Assembly: GCF_016429255.1 (NCBI RefSeq)
Contig: NZ_JAELUG010000021.1
Span: 1-64,000 of the forward strand
Length of the DNA: 64,000 nt
Direction: 5' to 3'
From: Rhizobium sp. ASV8
Lineage (GTDB): Bacteria; Pseudomonadota; Alphaproteobacteria; Rhizobiales; Rhizobiaceae
Shown here in pieces: positions 1 through 10,380 of this stretch. The translations under genes and the position numbers were made by a program. The notes under the pieces are model-generated. The model had not been told where the DNA came from. It saw only the letters and a program-made list of their open reading frames with translations, and searched no databases. The stretch's first letter is position 1, and each line of letters begins with the position of its first letter.

Positions 1-1398
1 ATGAAGCAGATCCAGGCATCGGTGACCGACCGGCTGCGCAAGGACCCGGATGTGACCGGCGTGGTGGCCGTCATCGGCGCCAGCGCCAGCAACCTGACGC
101 TCAATACGGGCAATCTCAGCCTGGTGCTGAAGCCGCGCAGCGAGCGTAACGTCTCCGCCGATCAGATCATCGAACGGATGCGCGACGAGGTCGCCGGCAT
201 GCCGGGCATCCACGTGACCTTCCAGAGCGTGCGCGACATTTCGATCAGTACGCGGGCCAGCCGCGCGCCCTATCAATATACGTTGACAGGCACGGACACG
301 AATACGGTGGTCGACTGGTCGCAGAAGCTTGCCAAGCGGCTGCAGGAAAGCCCGAAGCTCATGGATGTCGCCTCCGAGGTCGAGATGGGCGGCGGCCGCA
401 TCTTCGTCGATGTCGATCGCGAGACGGCCTCGCGGCTCGGCGTATCGATGCAGGCTGTGAACGATACGCTGAACGATGCGTTCGGTCAGCGCCAGATCGC
501 CACCATCTACGGACAGGCCAACCAGTATCGCGTCATCCTGGAGGCGGCGCCGCAATATCAATCTGATCCGAAGTCGCTCGACAAGCTCTATGTCGCCGGC
601 GCCAGCGACACGCAGGTGCCGCTCAACGCTTTCACGTCGGCAACCTTCACGACCGCGCCGCTGGTCATCAGTCATGACGAGCAGTTCCCGGCCGTGACGA
701 TCAGCTTCGATCTCGCCAAGGGCGCTTCCCTGAGCGACGCGGTGGCCGAGATCAAAGCGGCGGAGCAGGACATCGGCGTGCCCGACAACATTCAGCGCAA
801 ATACTCGGGCGATGCGGAAGAGTTTGCCTCCTCGCTCGCCGGGGAGCCCTGGCTGATCCTTGCTGCCGTGGTGACGATCTACATCGTGCTCGGCCTGCTC
901 TACGAAAGCGCCGTCCATCCGGTGACGATCCTGTCGACGCTGCCTTCGGCCGGCGTCGGGGCGTTGCTGGCGCTGATGCTGTTCGGACAAGATCTGTCCA
1001 TCATCGCCTTGATCGGCATTGTGCTCCTGATGGGTATTGTCAAGAAGAACGCGATCATGATGATCGACTTCGCGCTGGAGGCCGAGCGCAAGGAAGGCCT
1101 GGAGCCGCGCGAAGCCATCCTGAAAGCCTCGATCCTGCGTTTCCGGCCGATCATGATGACGACGCTGGCCGCCCTCTTCGGTGCCCTGCCACTTGCGCTG
1201 GCGCAGGGCACGGGCGCTGAGCTGCGCATCCCGCTTGGCATCACCATCATCGGCGGCCTCGTGCTGTCGCAACTCCTGACGCTCTACACGACGCCGGTGA
1301 TCTATCTGGCCTTCGAGCGCCTGCGCGCTCGCGTCGTCGGCCGTACGAGCGGAATGCCCAGTCCCGAGATGAACGAAATGGCGGGTGGCGAGACATGA
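1..1398 (+). CDS. RND efflux permease, MdtB-like (5' end outside window)
   Basis: This is the C-terminal 465 residues of an inner-membrane proton/drug antiporter of the RND (HAE1) family. Full-length members have about 1040 residues, so the true start lies upstream of base 1 and the ATG at base 1 is internal. The visible part holds the second periplasmic porter and docking region and the last transmembrane segments, including the conserved LMGIVKKNAIMMIDFA stretch near residue 345. It overlaps the next permease gene by 4 bases (ATGA), so the two are translationally coupled. Paired RND permeases of this kind form mixed trimers in MdtBC of E. coli; that parallel is inferred from the tandem arrangement. 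Confidence 0.9.
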   Translation: MKQIQASVTDRLRKDPDVTGVVAVIGASASNLTLNTGNLSLVLKPRSERNVSADQIIERMRDEVAGMPGIHVTFQSVRDISISTRASRAPYQYTLTGTDTNTVVDWSQKLAKRLQESPKLMDVASEVEMGGGRIFVDVDRETASRLGVSMQAVNDTLNDAFGQRQIATIYGQANQYRVILEAAPQYQSDPKSLDKLYVAGASDTQVPLNAFTSATFTTAPLVISHDEQFPAVTISFDLAKGASLSDAVAEIKAAEQDIGVPDNIQRKYSGDAEEFASSLAGEPWLILAAVVTIYIVLGLLYESAVHPVTILSTLPSAGVGALLALMLFGQDLSIIALIGIVLLMGIVKKNAIMMIDFALEAERKEGLEPREAILKASILRFRPIMMTTLAALFGALPLALAQGTGAELRIPLGITIIGGLVLSQLLTLYTTPVIYLAFERLRARVVGRTSGMPSPEMNEMAGGET

Positions 1399-4300
1399 AC
1401 ATCTCCGAGCCGTTCGTCAAACGCCCGGTCGGGACGACGCTTCTGGCGATCGGATTGATGATCCTCGGCTTCGTCGCCTATCGCTTCCTGCCGGTCGCGA
1501 GCCTGCCGACCGTCGACCTGCCGACGATCGTCGTTTCCGCCAGTCGCCCCGGCGCCGATCCGGCCAGCATGGCGGCGAGCGTCGCGGCGCCGCTGGAGCG
1601 GCATCTCGGAACCATTGCCGGCGTCACCCAGCTGACCTCCGTCAGTTCGCTCGGCTCAAGCACCATTATCGTGCAATTCGATCTTTCGCGCAGCGTCGAT
1701 GGCGCGGCGCAGGATGTGCAAGCGGCGCTGAACGCTGCAGCGACGGACCTGCCGGGCGATCTGCCGACATTGCCGGCTTTCCGTAAGATCAACCCCGCCG
1801 CGGCACCCGTGCTGATTCTGGCCCTGACATCGGACAATGTGGCGCCGAGCGCTATCTATGACGCGGCCGATACGGTGGTCGTTCAGCGTATCTCGCAGGT
1901 GGATGGCGTCGGCGGCGTAACGGTCAGCGGCGCCGATCAGCCAGCGGTTCGCGTCAGGCTCAACCCGGACCGTCTCTCGGCCATGGGGCTGTCGCTCGAT
2001 GCCGTCCGAACGGCGATCGTCAACGCCAGCGTGCTTGGTCCCGTCGGTTCGCTGGATGGCAGCGGAGGGGCCTTCTCCATTGCCGTGAATGGGCAATTGC
2101 GGACGCCGGAAGCTTACGGCAGGATCGTCATACAGAGCGGTGACGGTACGGCCGTCCGGCTCTCCGATATCGCGACAGTCGAGCCTGGCGTGCGCAACAG
2201 CCGCTCCGATGCCTGGTTCGACGGCAAGCCGGCCGTGCTGCTCAACATCACCAAGGAGGCGGATGCGAACGTCATTGCGACGGTCGATGGCGTCAAGCAG
2301 CTGATCCCGGAACTGCAGCGGCTCATCCCCGCCGGCGTCAAGATCGATGTGCTGTCCGACCGGACCACGACGATCCACGCCAGCGTCAACGACATGCAGT
2401 GGACGCTGCTTGCTACGATCTGCCTGGTCATGGCCGTGGTCTTCGTTTTCCTGCGGCGTGCGACCCCGACTTTTGCCGCCGGCGTTACGGTGCCGTTGTC
2501 ATTGGCCGGAACGCTCGCCGCGATGTGGCTCTTCGGATTGTCCATCGACAATCTCTCTCTCATGGCGCTCGCCGTCTCGGTGGGCTTCGTCGTCGACGAT
2601 GCCATCGTCATGATCGAGAACATCTATGCCAATCTGGAAACCGGCATGAAGCCGATGAAGGCGGCGCTCGAAGGTGCCAAGCAGATCGGCTTCACGGTCG
2701 TTTCCATCAGCCTGTCCTTGCTCGCCGCCTTCATACCACTGTTCTTCATGGGCGGCATTGTCGGCCGGTTCTTTCAGACGTTTTCGCTGACGCTCGGATT
2801 TACCATCGTCGTGTCGACGCTGGTGTCGCTGACGCTCACGCCGATGATCTGCGGCCATCGGCTCCGTCCGCACGATATCGATGCCAAGCCCGGTCGGTTT
2901 GGCCGCATCGTCGAGGGCACGCTTAATGCAATGATCGATTTTTACGGCCGAACCTTGAAAGCGATGCTGCATCATCGCTTTCTGTCGGTGCTCGTCATCA
3001 TCGCCTGCGTCGTCATGTCGGCCTATCTCTACGTCAAGGTGCCGAAGGGCTTCATTCCGCAAGACGATACTGGCTTCATCCAGGGCGGAACGCAGGCTGC
3101 GACCGATATCTCCTATCCGGCCATGGTCAAGTTGCAGCAGCAGGCGGCTGACATCGTCGCTCAGGATCCGGCTGTGTCCGGCCTTGGCTCCTCCGTGGGC
3201 GGCGGCGGCTTTTCCAGCTCCGTCAACCGCGGACAGCTCTACATCTCGCTCAAGCCGGAATCGGAACGGGCGCCGACTGCCGAGATCATCGACAGGCTCC
3301 GCAAGCAGCTCATGGCTGTCCCGGGGGTCAGCACATTCCTGTTCTCGCCGGGCGACATTCGCGCCGGTGCGCGCCAGTCGCAATCGCAGTATCAGTTCAC
3401 GGTCTGGGGCGCGAACTACGACGAGCTGGTGGAATGGGCGCCGAAGGTGATGGAGCGGTTACAGGCCGTTCCGGGCCTGACCGATGTTGCAACCGACAGG
3501 CAGCCCAACGGCTTGCAAGCGACTGTAAATATTGACCGAAGCCTGGCCTCGCAACTCGGCGTCAGCATCCAATCCATCGACGCCGCGCTGAACAACGCCT
3601 TCGCGCAGCGTCAGGTCTCGACGATCTACACCCAGCGCAATCAGTATCGCGTTGTGCTGGAAGCGGATCCGAACTATGCGCTCGACCCGCACGACATCTC
3701 CAAGCTCTACGTGCCGGCCTCAGGCGGCAGGCAGGTGCCGCTCAGCGCCGTCGCCTCCATCGACCGGACGCTCGCGCCGTTGGTGGTCAATCACCAGGGG
3801 CAATATCCGTCCGTCACCATCTCCTACAATCTGGCGCTCAACACACCGCTGCAAGTGGCCAACGACGCCATCCAGAAGGCGGTGCTCGACATGCATCTGC
3901 CGGATACGCTGCATGCGGATTTCGCCGGCGATGCGGCGAGCGTCACGCAGTCATCGGGCAGTCAGCCGCTGCTGCTTCTGGCCGCGTTGCTGACGGTCTA
4001 CATCGTTCTCGGCATTCTCTACGAGAGCCTGGCGCATCCGCTGACGATCATCTCGACGTTGCCATCAGCCGGCCTCGGCGCGCTGCTGGCGCTTGTTATC
4101 AGCGGCACCGAGCTGACCATTATCGCCTTCATCGGCATCATCCTGTTGATCGGCATCGTCAAGAAGAACGGCATCATGATGGTGGACTTCGCCTTGCAGG
4201 GCGAGCGCACGCTCGGCTTGCCGCCCGAGGAGGCGATCTATCAGGCGTGTCTCAAGCGTTTCCGCCCGATCCTGATGACGACGCTGGCGGCACTGATGGG

Positions 4301-4505
4301 CGCCATCCCGCTGATCGTTGCAACCGGTCCCGGCTCCGAATTGCGCCGTCCGCTCGGTATCACCATCGTTGGCGGCCTGGTCGTCTCGCAGATACTGACG
4401 CTTTATACCACGCCGATCATCTATCTGATGCTCGCCAAGCTGCACGCAAAATGGTCACCGAAGCCGCAGCAGCCTGCGGCCCCTGCCGCTTCACCATCCA
4501 GCTAA
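1395..4505 (+). CDS. RND efflux permease, MdtC-like
   Basis: This is a full-length 1036-residue RND-family inner-membrane pump subunit. The proton-relay aspartate pair in TM4 is visible at D401-D402 (GFVVDDAIVMIENI), and the TM11 signature LIGIVKKNGIMMVDFA lies near residue 920. The protein has the usual architecture of two repeats, each with one large periplasmic loop. It starts inside the stop codon of the upstream permease and is probably the last gene of an efflux operon whose membrane-fusion gene lies left of the window. The two permeases resemble each other in sequence, as expected for an MdtB/MdtC pair. The substrate cannot be read from the sequence. Confidence 0.93.
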   Translation: MNISEPFVKRPVGTTLLAIGLMILGFVAYRFLPVASLPTVDLPTIVVSASRPGADPASMAASVAAPLERHLGTIAGVTQLTSVSSLGSSTIIVQFDLSRSVDGAAQDVQAALNAAATDLPGDLPTLPAFRKINPAAAPVLILALTSDNVAPSAIYDAADTVVVQRISQVDGVGGVTVSGADQPAVRVRLNPDRLSAMGLSLDAVRTAIVNASVLGPVGSLDGSGGAFSIAVNGQLRTPEAYGRIVIQSGDGTAVRLSDIATVEPGVRNSRSDAWFDGKPAVLLNITKEADANVIATVDGVKQLIPELQRLIPAGVKIDVLSDRTTTIHASVNDMQWTLLATICLVMAVVFVFLRRATPTFAAGVTVPLSLAGTLAAMWLFGLSIDNLSLMALAVSVGFVVDDAIVMIENIYANLETGMKPMKAALEGAKQIGFTVVSISLSLLAAFIPLFFMGGIVGRFFQTFSLTLGFTIVVSTLVSLTLTPMICGHRLRPHDIDAKPGRFGRIVEGTLNAMIDFYGRTLKAMLHHRFLSVLVIIACVVMSAYLYVKVPKGFIPQDDTGFIQGGTQAATDISYPAMVKLQQQAADIVAQDPAVSGLGSSVGGGGFSSSVNRGQLYISLKPESERAPTAEIIDRLRKQLMAVPGVSTFLFSPGDIRAGARQSQSQYQFTVWGANYDELVEWAPKVMERLQAVPGLTDVATDRQPNGLQATVNIDRSLASQLGVSIQSIDAALNNAFAQRQVSTIYTQRNQYRVVLEADPNYALDPHDISKLYVPASGGRQVPLSAVASIDRTLAPLVVNHQGQYPSVTISYNLALNTPLQVANDAIQKAVLDMHLPDTLHADFAGDAASVTQSSGSQPLLLLAALLTVYIVLGILYESLAHPLTIISTLPSAGLGALLALVISGTELTIIAFIGIILLIGIVKKNGIMMVDFALQGERTLGLPPEEAIYQACLKRFRPILMTTLAALMGAIPLIVATGPGSELRRPLGITIVGGLVVSQILTLYTTPIIYLMLAKLHAKWSPKPQQPAAPAASPSS

Positions 4506-4596
4506 AGCGTTCGCCTTTTCCTGGAATGCCCGATCGCTCAATCTCTTTGCGCTCACGCAATCCTTGACGGAGAGCCGCCGCGCCCTTTCCCGGATG
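4503..4596 (+). repeat. Degenerate copy of intergenic repeat family B
   Basis: This stretch after the permease stop codon resembles the better copies at 48871-48971 and 58508-58608. It begins with a short inverted repeat (arms 4506-4513 and 4531-4538, one mismatch) around a C/T-rich loop. The downstream CACGCAAT and CTTTTCC words also match. It is the least conserved of the three copies. Confidence 0.45.
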
Positions 4597-4817
4597 CGGT
4601 CCAACCGGACTGCGGGCGCGGATGACAAGGACGTCCCGCAGCTGGAATTCTGCAATTGGTTCCTTGTCTTTCGTTTCGTTGAAGGCAAACGAAGCTCATG
4701 CTCGCTGATGAAAAGGACCGTTCCGGAGCCGGTTCTGAGATCTGTGCCGACTTGCAAGGGGGGCACAAGCATTGTTGCGATAGCCTGTCTTCTGAACTGC
4801 AAGTACGCATCAATAGA

Positions 4818-4851
4818 AAAAGGGCTCCGGCGGTGTCGCAGGAGCCCTTTT
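4818..4851 (-). terminator. Rho-independent terminator between convergent RND operons
   Basis: A perfect 11-bp stem (AAAAGGGCTCC at 4818-4828 with GGAGCCCTTTT at 4841-4851) encloses a 12-base loop. Read on the minus strand it is followed by TTTTTCTATTG, a good U-tract. It therefore best serves the acrAB-like operon ending at 4916, and it may also stop plus-strand transcripts. The rest of the 410-bp gap 4506-4915 holds the repeat remnant and no gene I can support. Confidence 0.85.
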
Positions 4852-4915
4852 GCTTGAGTGGTCGGTATCTGGGTCGACGCCCGCTTCCCGAGTCGGAGGC
4901 GGGCCAGGTCGCCCG

Positions 4916-7900
4916 CTAGTGTGCGGTGTCCGTGGCCGGTGTGTCGCCGGGCGGTGTCGTTACCGTCGTTTTCACTCCGCCCTTGAAGATGCGGCGCACC
5001 GAGACGAAGAGCAGCGGGATGAAGAACACGCCGAGCACGGTCGCCGAAATCATGCCACCCATGACGCCGATACCGATCGAGTTCTGGCTGCCCGATCCCG
5101 CACCGTTGGCGATGGCCAACGGCATGACGCCGAGGATGAAAGCGAGCGAGGTCATCAGGATCGGTCGCAGACGCTGCCTGGACGCCTCGAGCGTCGCGTC
5201 GATCAGGCTCTTGCCCTGGTTCTGCTGCTCGATGGCGAATTCGACGATCAGAATGGCGTTCTTGGCCGCCAGACCGATTGTCGTCAGCAGGCCGACCTTG
5301 AAGTAGACGTCGTTCGACTGCCCGAACAGGGTGGCTGCCAGAAGCGCGCCGAAGATGCCGATCGGAACCGACAGCATGACGGCGAGCGGGATCGACCAGC
5401 TCTCATAGAGGGCTGCGAGTGCCAGGAAGACGACCAGGATCGAGATGGCGTAGAGCTGGGTTGCCTGATTGCCGGAGAGCTTTTCCTGGGCGGACAGGCT
5501 CGTCCATTCATGGCTGAAGCCGGGCGGCAGGGTGGCCATGATCTTGTCGATCTCGTTCATGGCATCGCCCGATGAGACGCCCGGTGCTGCTGCACCCTGG
5601 ATTTCGACGGCCGACGAGCCGTTATAGCGCTCCAGACGCGGCGAACCATAGGTCCAGTCACCGCTCGAGAAGGCGGAGAACGGCACCATATCGCCGCTGG
5701 AGTTGCGCACGTACCAGCGGCCGAAGTCCTCCGGCTGCATGCGGAAGTTCTTGTCGGCCTGAACGTAGACAGGCTTGACGCGGCCGCGATCGATGAAGTC
5801 GTTGACATAGGTTCCGCCCCAGGCGGTCGACAGGGTCGAGTCGATATCAGACAGGGTGATATTGAGTGCGCTCGCCTTTTCCTGGTCGATATTGACGGAA
5901 TATTGAGGCGTATCTTCCTGTCCGTTCGGACGGGTGCCGAAGAGCTTGGGGTTCTTGGAGGCTGCGCCGAGCAGCTGATTGCGAGCGGCAATCAACGCTG
6001 CGTGGCCGGCGCCATTGATATCCTTGATGAAGAAGTCGAAGCCGCTCGAACTGCCGAAGCCCGGGATTGCCGGTGGCGCCAGCGCAAAGACGCTGCCGTC
6101 TTTGATCTTGGAGAACGCCCCCATGGCGCGACCGGCGATAGCCTGTGCCTTCGACTGCGGCGTCTTGCGCAGATCGAAATCCTTCAAACGGACGAAGACG
6201 ATACCGACGTTCTGGCCCTGGCCGCTGAAGCCGAAGCCCGCCACGGCGAACACGCCGTCGACATAGTCCTTCTCGTTGTTGCGATAGTAGTTCTGAACCT
6301 GATCGAGCACCGTCCAGGTGCGTGATTCCGTCGCGCCTGGAGGCAGCTGGATCGCCGTCAGCAGGATGCCCTGGTCTTCGTCCGGCAGGAACGAGCTCGG
6401 CAGGCGATTGAACAGATAGGCGACAGCGCCACCGATCAGTACGAACACCAGCAGGAAAACGATGCTGAGCTTGATCATGCCGTGCACGCCGCGCTGATAG
6501 CCATGCGTGGCGCGCTCGAAACCGCGGTTGAACCAGCCGAAGACGCCCTTTTCCTTCGCGCCATGCTTGGGCTTCTTCAGAAGCGTGGCGCAAAGTGCCG
6601 GCGTCAGGATCAAGGCAACGATCACGGACAGTACCATCGCCGAGACGATCGTCACCGAGAACTGGCGATAGATGATGCCGACCGAACCGGAGAAGAAGGC
6701 CATCGGGATGAACACGGCCGACAGGACCGTGGCGATACCGATCAAGGCGCCGGTGATTTCCTGCATCGATTTGATCGTCGCCTCGCGTGGCGATAACCCT
6801 TCTTCCTCCATCACGCGTTCGACGTTTTCGACCACGACGATGGCGTCATCCACGAGTAGGCCGATGGCGAGCACCATGCCGAACATAGTCAATGTATTGA
6901 TCGAATAGCCGAACAGCGACAACACTCCGAAGGTGCCGAGCAGGACGACAGGGACGGCGAGCGTCGGGATCAATGTGGCGCGGATGTTCTGCAGGAAGAC
7001 GAACATGACGATGAAGACGAGCACGATGGCTTCGAACAGCGTCTTGACCACGTCCTCGATCGAGAGCTTCACGAACGGCGTCGTATCATAGGGATAGACG
7101 ATTTCGACATTCGGCGGCAGGGTCTGGCTCAGATTGCCGATGACCGATCTTACCGATTCTGCCGTGCTGATGGCGTTGGCGCCGGATGCAAGCATCACGG
7201 CGAGACCGGCGGAGGGGTGACCGTTATAGGTGCTCGACGTCGTGTAGGACGAGGCCCCGAGCTCGACGGTGGCAACATCGTTGATGCGCACCAGCGAGCC
7301 GTCGGGCTGGCTTTTCAGAATGATGTTTTCGAACTGCTCCGGCGTCTGCAGGCGGCTCTTGGCCGTCACGGTCGCGTTGAGCTGCTGGCCCTTGCGCTGC
7401 GGCAGGGCGCCGAGCTGGCCGGCCGAAACCTGCGAGTTCTGCGCCTGGATCGCGGCGGTGACGTCGCTCACCATCAGCTGGTATTTGGCCAGCTTGTCCG
7501 GGTTGACCCAGATGCGCATCGCATAACCAGCGCCGAAGATCTGGGTGTTGCCGACGCCGTCGATGCGCTTCAGCGTATCGTTGAGCGTGCTGGAAACATA
7601 GTCTGCGAGGTCGTTGGAGCTGAGCTTGTTGTCGGTGGAGACGAAGCCGACGACCATGAGGAAGTTCGAGGTCGACTTCGAAACGACGATACCTGTCGAC
7701 TGAACGGTCTGCGGCAGCTGCGCGGTAACGAGCTGCAGCTTGTTCTGCACCTGCATCTGCGCGACGTCGGGGTCTGCCTTGTTGTTGAAGGTTACCGAAA
7801 TCGAGGCCTGGCCCGTCGAGGTTGAGGTCGACGTCATGTAGTCGAGGTTGTCGATACCGGTCATGCCCTGCTCGATGACCTTTGTCACCGAGTTCTCGAC

Positions 7901-8068
7901 TGTTGCGGCGTCAGCGCCGGGGTAGGTGGCGCTGATGCTGACCGTGGTCGGTGCGATCTGCGGATACTGCGAGATCGACAGCGTCAAAATGGACAGCGCA
8001 CCTGCCAGCATGATGACAATGGCGATGACCCAGGCAAAGATCGGCCGGTCGATGAAAAAACGAGACAT
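4916..8068 (-). CDS. RND multidrug efflux permease, AcrB/BepE-like
   Basis: This 1050-residue inner-membrane transporter of the HAE1 family is the pump subunit of a tripartite efflux system. The TM4 aspartate pair falls at D407-D408 ([14 protein letters not shown]), the same numbering as in E. coli AcrB. The N-terminus ([16 protein letters not shown]) is typical of the family. It lies 9 bp downstream of the membrane-fusion protein gene and is co-transcribed with it, under the divergent TetR gene at 9479. No outer-membrane TolC-type gene is present nearby, so the pump probably borrows one from elsewhere. Substrate is unknown; rhizobial relatives export flavonoids and antibiotics. Confidence 0.95.
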   Translation of the reverse strand: MSRFFIDRPIFAWVIAIVIMLAGALSILTLSISQYPQIAPTTVSISATYPGADAATVENSVTKVIEQGMTGIDNLDYMTSTSTSTGQASISVTFNNKADPDVAQMQVQNKLQLVTAQLPQTVQSTGIVVSKSTSNFLMVVGFVSTDNKLSSNDLADYVSSTLNDTLKRIDGVGNTQIFGAGYAMRIWVNPDKLAKYQLMVSDVTAAIQAQNSQVSAGQLGALPQRKGQQLNATVTAKSRLQTPEQFENIILKSQPDGSLVRINDVATVELGASSYTTSSTYNGHPSAGLAVMLASGANAISTAESVRSVIGNLSQTLPPNVEIVYPYDTTPFVKLSIEDVVKTLFEAIVLVFIVMFVFLQNIRATLIPTLAVPVVLLGTFGVLSLFGYSINTLTMFGMVLAIGLLVDDAIVVVENVERVMEEEGLSPREATIKSMQEITGALIGIATVLSAVFIPMAFFSGSVGIIYRQFSVTIVSAMVLSVIVALILTPALCATLLKKPKHGAKEKGVFGWFNRGFERATHGYQRGVHGMIKLSIVFLLVFVLIGGAVAYLFNRLPSSFLPDEDQGILLTAIQLPPGATESRTWTVLDQVQNYYRNNEKDYVDGVFAVAGFGFSGQGQNVGIVFVRLKDFDLRKTPQSKAQAIAGRAMGAFSKIKDGSVFALAPPAIPGFGSSSGFDFFIKDINGAGHAALIAARNQLLGAASKNPKLFGTRPNGQEDTPQYSVNIDQEKASALNITLSDIDSTLSTAWGGTYVNDFIDRGRVKPVYVQADKNFRMQPEDFGRWYVRNSSGDMVPFSAFSSGDWTYGSPRLERYNGSSAVEIQGAAAPGVSSGDAMNEIDKIMATLPPGFSHEWTSLSAQEKLSGNQATQLYAISILVVFLALAALYESWSIPLAVMLSVPIGIFGALLAATLFGQSNDVYFKVGLLTTIGLAAKNAILIVEFAIEQQNQGKSLIDATLEASRQRLRPILMTSLAFILGVMPLAIANGAGSGSQNSIGIGVMGGMISATVLGVFFIPLLFVSVRRIFKGGVKTTVTTPPGDTPATDTAH

Positions 8069-8077
8069 CGTCTAATC

Positions 8078-9382
8078 TCACTTCTGGGCGCCGGAGGCGG
8101 CCTTGATATCGGTCTTTTCCAATTCGGCATGCTCCGTGGATTTGGCTTCCGCGGCGGCTGCCTGCTTCACTTCGCCGGTTGCGTCGTCGATGGTGACGGG
8201 AGAGACCGTGACTTCCTGGCCGTCACGGACGCGCTGGCTGCCTTCGACGATGACGCGGTCGCCATCCTTGATGCCTTCATTGACGAGCCAGCTGTTGCCG
8301 ATGCTGCGCTGCACCTTGATGACGCGCTGCTGGATCTTGTTGTCGGCGGTCACGAACATGGCCGTCGGCTCGCCCTTGGTGTTGCGGAAAACGGCGCGCT
8401 GGGGCACGAGGAAGCTGTTTTCGGCTATGCCTTCCTGAATGGTGGCGCGTACGTACATGCCTGGCAGCAGGATGCGATCGGGATTGGGGAAGGTGGCGCG
8501 CACTGTGATCGTGCCGACCGTTTCGGCAACCGAGGATTCGGCAAATTCCAGCGTGCCGGTTTCCTTGTACTGGCTGCCGTCTTCGAGCGTCAGGTGAACC
8601 GAGACGTTGTCGCCGCTGGTCTTCAGCCGGCCGTCGGCAACCGCACGACGGAACTCGAGCAGATTGGTGCTCGATTGCGTGACGTCGACATTGATCGGAT
8701 CAAGCTTGCGGATCGTGGTCAGCGCCGTCGTCTGGGCGGCGGTCACGAGTGCTCCGACGGTGACGGTGGAGGCGTCGACGCGACCGCTGATCGGCGCGCG
8801 CATCTTGGTGTAGTCGAGATTGATGCGCGCCGTTTCAAGGGCCGCCTTCGCGGACGCCACGTCGGCATTCGCCTGCGCCAAAGTGGAAATCGCATCGTCC
8901 AGATTCTGCTTGCTGACGGCGTCCTGCTGGGTGAGGCTCTTGTAACGGTCCACCTTCGACTGGGCGCTCGGCACAGCGCCCTGCGCCTTCTGCAGGGCTG
9001 CCGCGGCGCTGTCGTAGGACGCTTGGTAGGAGGCCGGGTCGATTTCATAGAGGACGTCGCCCTCCTTGACCTCGCTGCCCTCCTTGAAATTACGGTTGCG
9101 GATGATGCCGCCGACCTGCGGTCGCACTTCTGCGACGAGGTAAGCGCTAGTGCGCCCAGGCAGCTCGGCAGTGATGGCGACCGATTGCGGGTGCAGCGCC
9201 ATGGCGCTGACGTCGATCTTTACGACGGGTGCATTGTTCTGGGCGGCCTTCTGGTCATTGCAGCCGGCCAAAAGCGTCATGGCGGCAACACCCGCGGCGA
9301 TCAGCGCCGTGCGGGTGGACAGAAGGCGAGTGGATACCGTGGGAGATACGGATGCAGAGGTGGAAGAGGCAAGCTTTCGCAC
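8078..9382 (-). CDS. RND efflux membrane-fusion (periplasmic adaptor) lipoprotein, AcrA-like
   Basis: This periplasmic adaptor has 434 residues and links the inner-membrane pump to an outer-membrane channel. A lipobox (LLAGC) places the lipidated cysteine at residue 41. It is followed by the family's barrel-sandwich, alpha-hairpin (about residues 110-180) and beta-barrel regions. The frame stays open far upstream, but the extra residues are antisense to the TetR gene. I chose the GTG at 9382 because AGGAAA lies 7 bases before it and the signal peptide begins there. A 30-bp palindrome lies immediately upstream, at the probable promoter. Confidence 0.92.
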   Translation of the reverse strand: MRKLASSTSASVSPTVSTRLLSTRTALIAAGVAAMTLLAGCNDQKAAQNNAPVVKIDVSAMALHPQSVAITAELPGRTSAYLVAEVRPQVGGIIRNRNFKEGSEVKEGDVLYEIDPASYQASYDSAAAALQKAQGAVPSAQSKVDRYKSLTQQDAVSKQNLDDAISTLAQANADVASAKAALETARINLDYTKMRAPISGRVDASTVTVGALVTAAQTTALTTIRKLDPINVDVTQSSTNLLEFRRAVADGRLKTSGDNVSVHLTLEDGSQYKETGTLEFAESSVAETVGTITVRATFPNPDRILLPGMYVRATIQEGIAENSFLVPQRAVFRNTKGEPTAMFVTADNKIQQRVIKVQRSIGNSWLVNEGIKDGDRVIVEGSQRVRDGQEVTVSPVTIDDATGEVKQAAAAEAKSTEHAELEKTDIKAASGAQK

Positions 9383-9402
9383 GTTGCTATTTCCTGTTGC
9401 CT

Positions 9403-9432
9403 TATTTACAGTACGGGGTCGTACGGAAAATA
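9403..9432. promoter_or_regulatory. Palindromic operator between the acrA-like gene and tetR
   Basis: The core is GTACG, four bases, CGTAC (9411-9424). It extends outward as TATTT-C at 9403-9409 matched by G-AAATA at 9426-9432, with two mismatches. This size and A/T-flanked form fit a TetR/AcrR operator. It lies in the 96-bp divergent promoter region, so binding could repress both the pump operon and the regulator. Confidence 0.75.
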
Positions 9433-9478
9433 TTTGTATTACTTGAAATGTCAATCGCATTCGGTCGTCGAGGTTAAG

Positions 9479-10162
9479 ATGGAGGTACTGACAAAAGAGC
9501 GGGGAGGCAAGGCGGATCAGGCCGCGATACGCCGCCCACGTGGCCGCCCAAAAACTGTCAGCGACGACGCGCGGCGGGCCGAAATCGTCAAGGCGGCACG
9601 CGACACATTCTACGAGTTGGGTTACGGCGGTACGACGATGGATCTCGTCGCTGCGCGCTGCAAGATCTCGAAACAGACCCTTTATCGTCTGTTTCCCGGC
9701 AAGACGGATCTTTTCATGGCGATTATCGCCGAGCATCGCGCATCCATGCTGGCCTTGCCGCGTGACCCGAACGAGAATCTGCCGCTCGACGAGGCGCTTG
9801 AGCAGATTTTCATGATCGACATCGATGAAGCCAGGGAGCGCGAGCGCGAAGCCTTCGTGCATCTCGCCATAAGCGAATCCCGGCAATATCCGGAGGTCGC
9901 GATGCTGCTGCATACCTATGGGGCAAAACAGTCGCAGCAGATGCTCGCCGACTGGCTGGACCAGCAATGTCAGCGCGGTTTGATCGAGATTGGCGATATC
10001 CCAAGCGGCGCGCGCATGCTGATGACGATGATTTTCGGTGCGATGACCTCTAAGCCCGGCCACCCCAATGATTGGCCGGATCGGGAAACACGCTTGCGGC
10101 ACTTGCGGCAGTGCATCGCAATTTTCGTGGCTGGCGTGCAGCCGCGCGCGAATGGCCGATAG
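9479..10162 (+). CDS. TetR/AcrR-family repressor of the adjacent RND pump
   Basis: The protein has 227 residues. The TetR helix-turn-helix spans about residues 30-75 (AAIRRPRGRPKT, then TTMDLVAARCKISKQTLYRLFPGKTD). The C-terminal ligand domain resembles the AcrR type. The frame is open for 1350 bases upstream, but that part is antisense to the adaptor gene, so I place the start at the ATG at 9479, preceded by AGG. It is divergent from the acrAB-like operon, with a 30-bp palindrome in the shared promoter. By analogy with AcrR, BepR and IfeR it should repress the pump until an inducer binds. Confidence 0.92.
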   Translation: MEVLTKERGGKADQAAIRRPRGRPKTVSDDARRAEIVKAARDTFYELGYGGTTMDLVAARCKISKQTLYRLFPGKTDLFMAIIAEHRASMLALPRDPNENLPLDEALEQIFMIDIDEAREREREAFVHLAISESRQYPEVAMLLHTYGAKQSQQMLADWLDQQCQRGLIEIGDIPSGARMLMTMIFGAMTSKPGHPNDWPDRETRLRHLRQCIAIFVAGVQPRANGR

Positions 10163-10380
10163 TCAACCCCCGGGTATTTCCGCCTTTCCTCGAATGGCGA
10201 GCGCGCTCCATCAATTGTTTCTCCAGGCGCCGCGGGCTGACAGCCGCCATGCCCCTTTCGGGAAACCTTATGTCTTTCGATTTCCCTGATGCATTTCTCT
10301 TGCTTCCGCGAGGATGCCGATAGAGTGCCCCAACCATATCGGCATTTTACACGTTGCCCTTAGAGCCTGATATGGCTCCG

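Noticed and set aside
2499..3383. Long minus-strand open frame inside the MdtC-like gene
   Set aside because: It is a GC-rich shadow frame, full of R, H and D, within a well-supported gene.
8129..9478. Long open frame on the plus strand running into the TetR gene
   Set aside because: It is antisense to the adaptor gene, has biased composition and no family features; the TetR protein starts at 9479.
9383..10102. Upstream extension of the adaptor frame on the minus strand
   Set aside because: It is antisense to tetR; the lipoprotein signal peptide and ribosome-binding site place the start at 9382.
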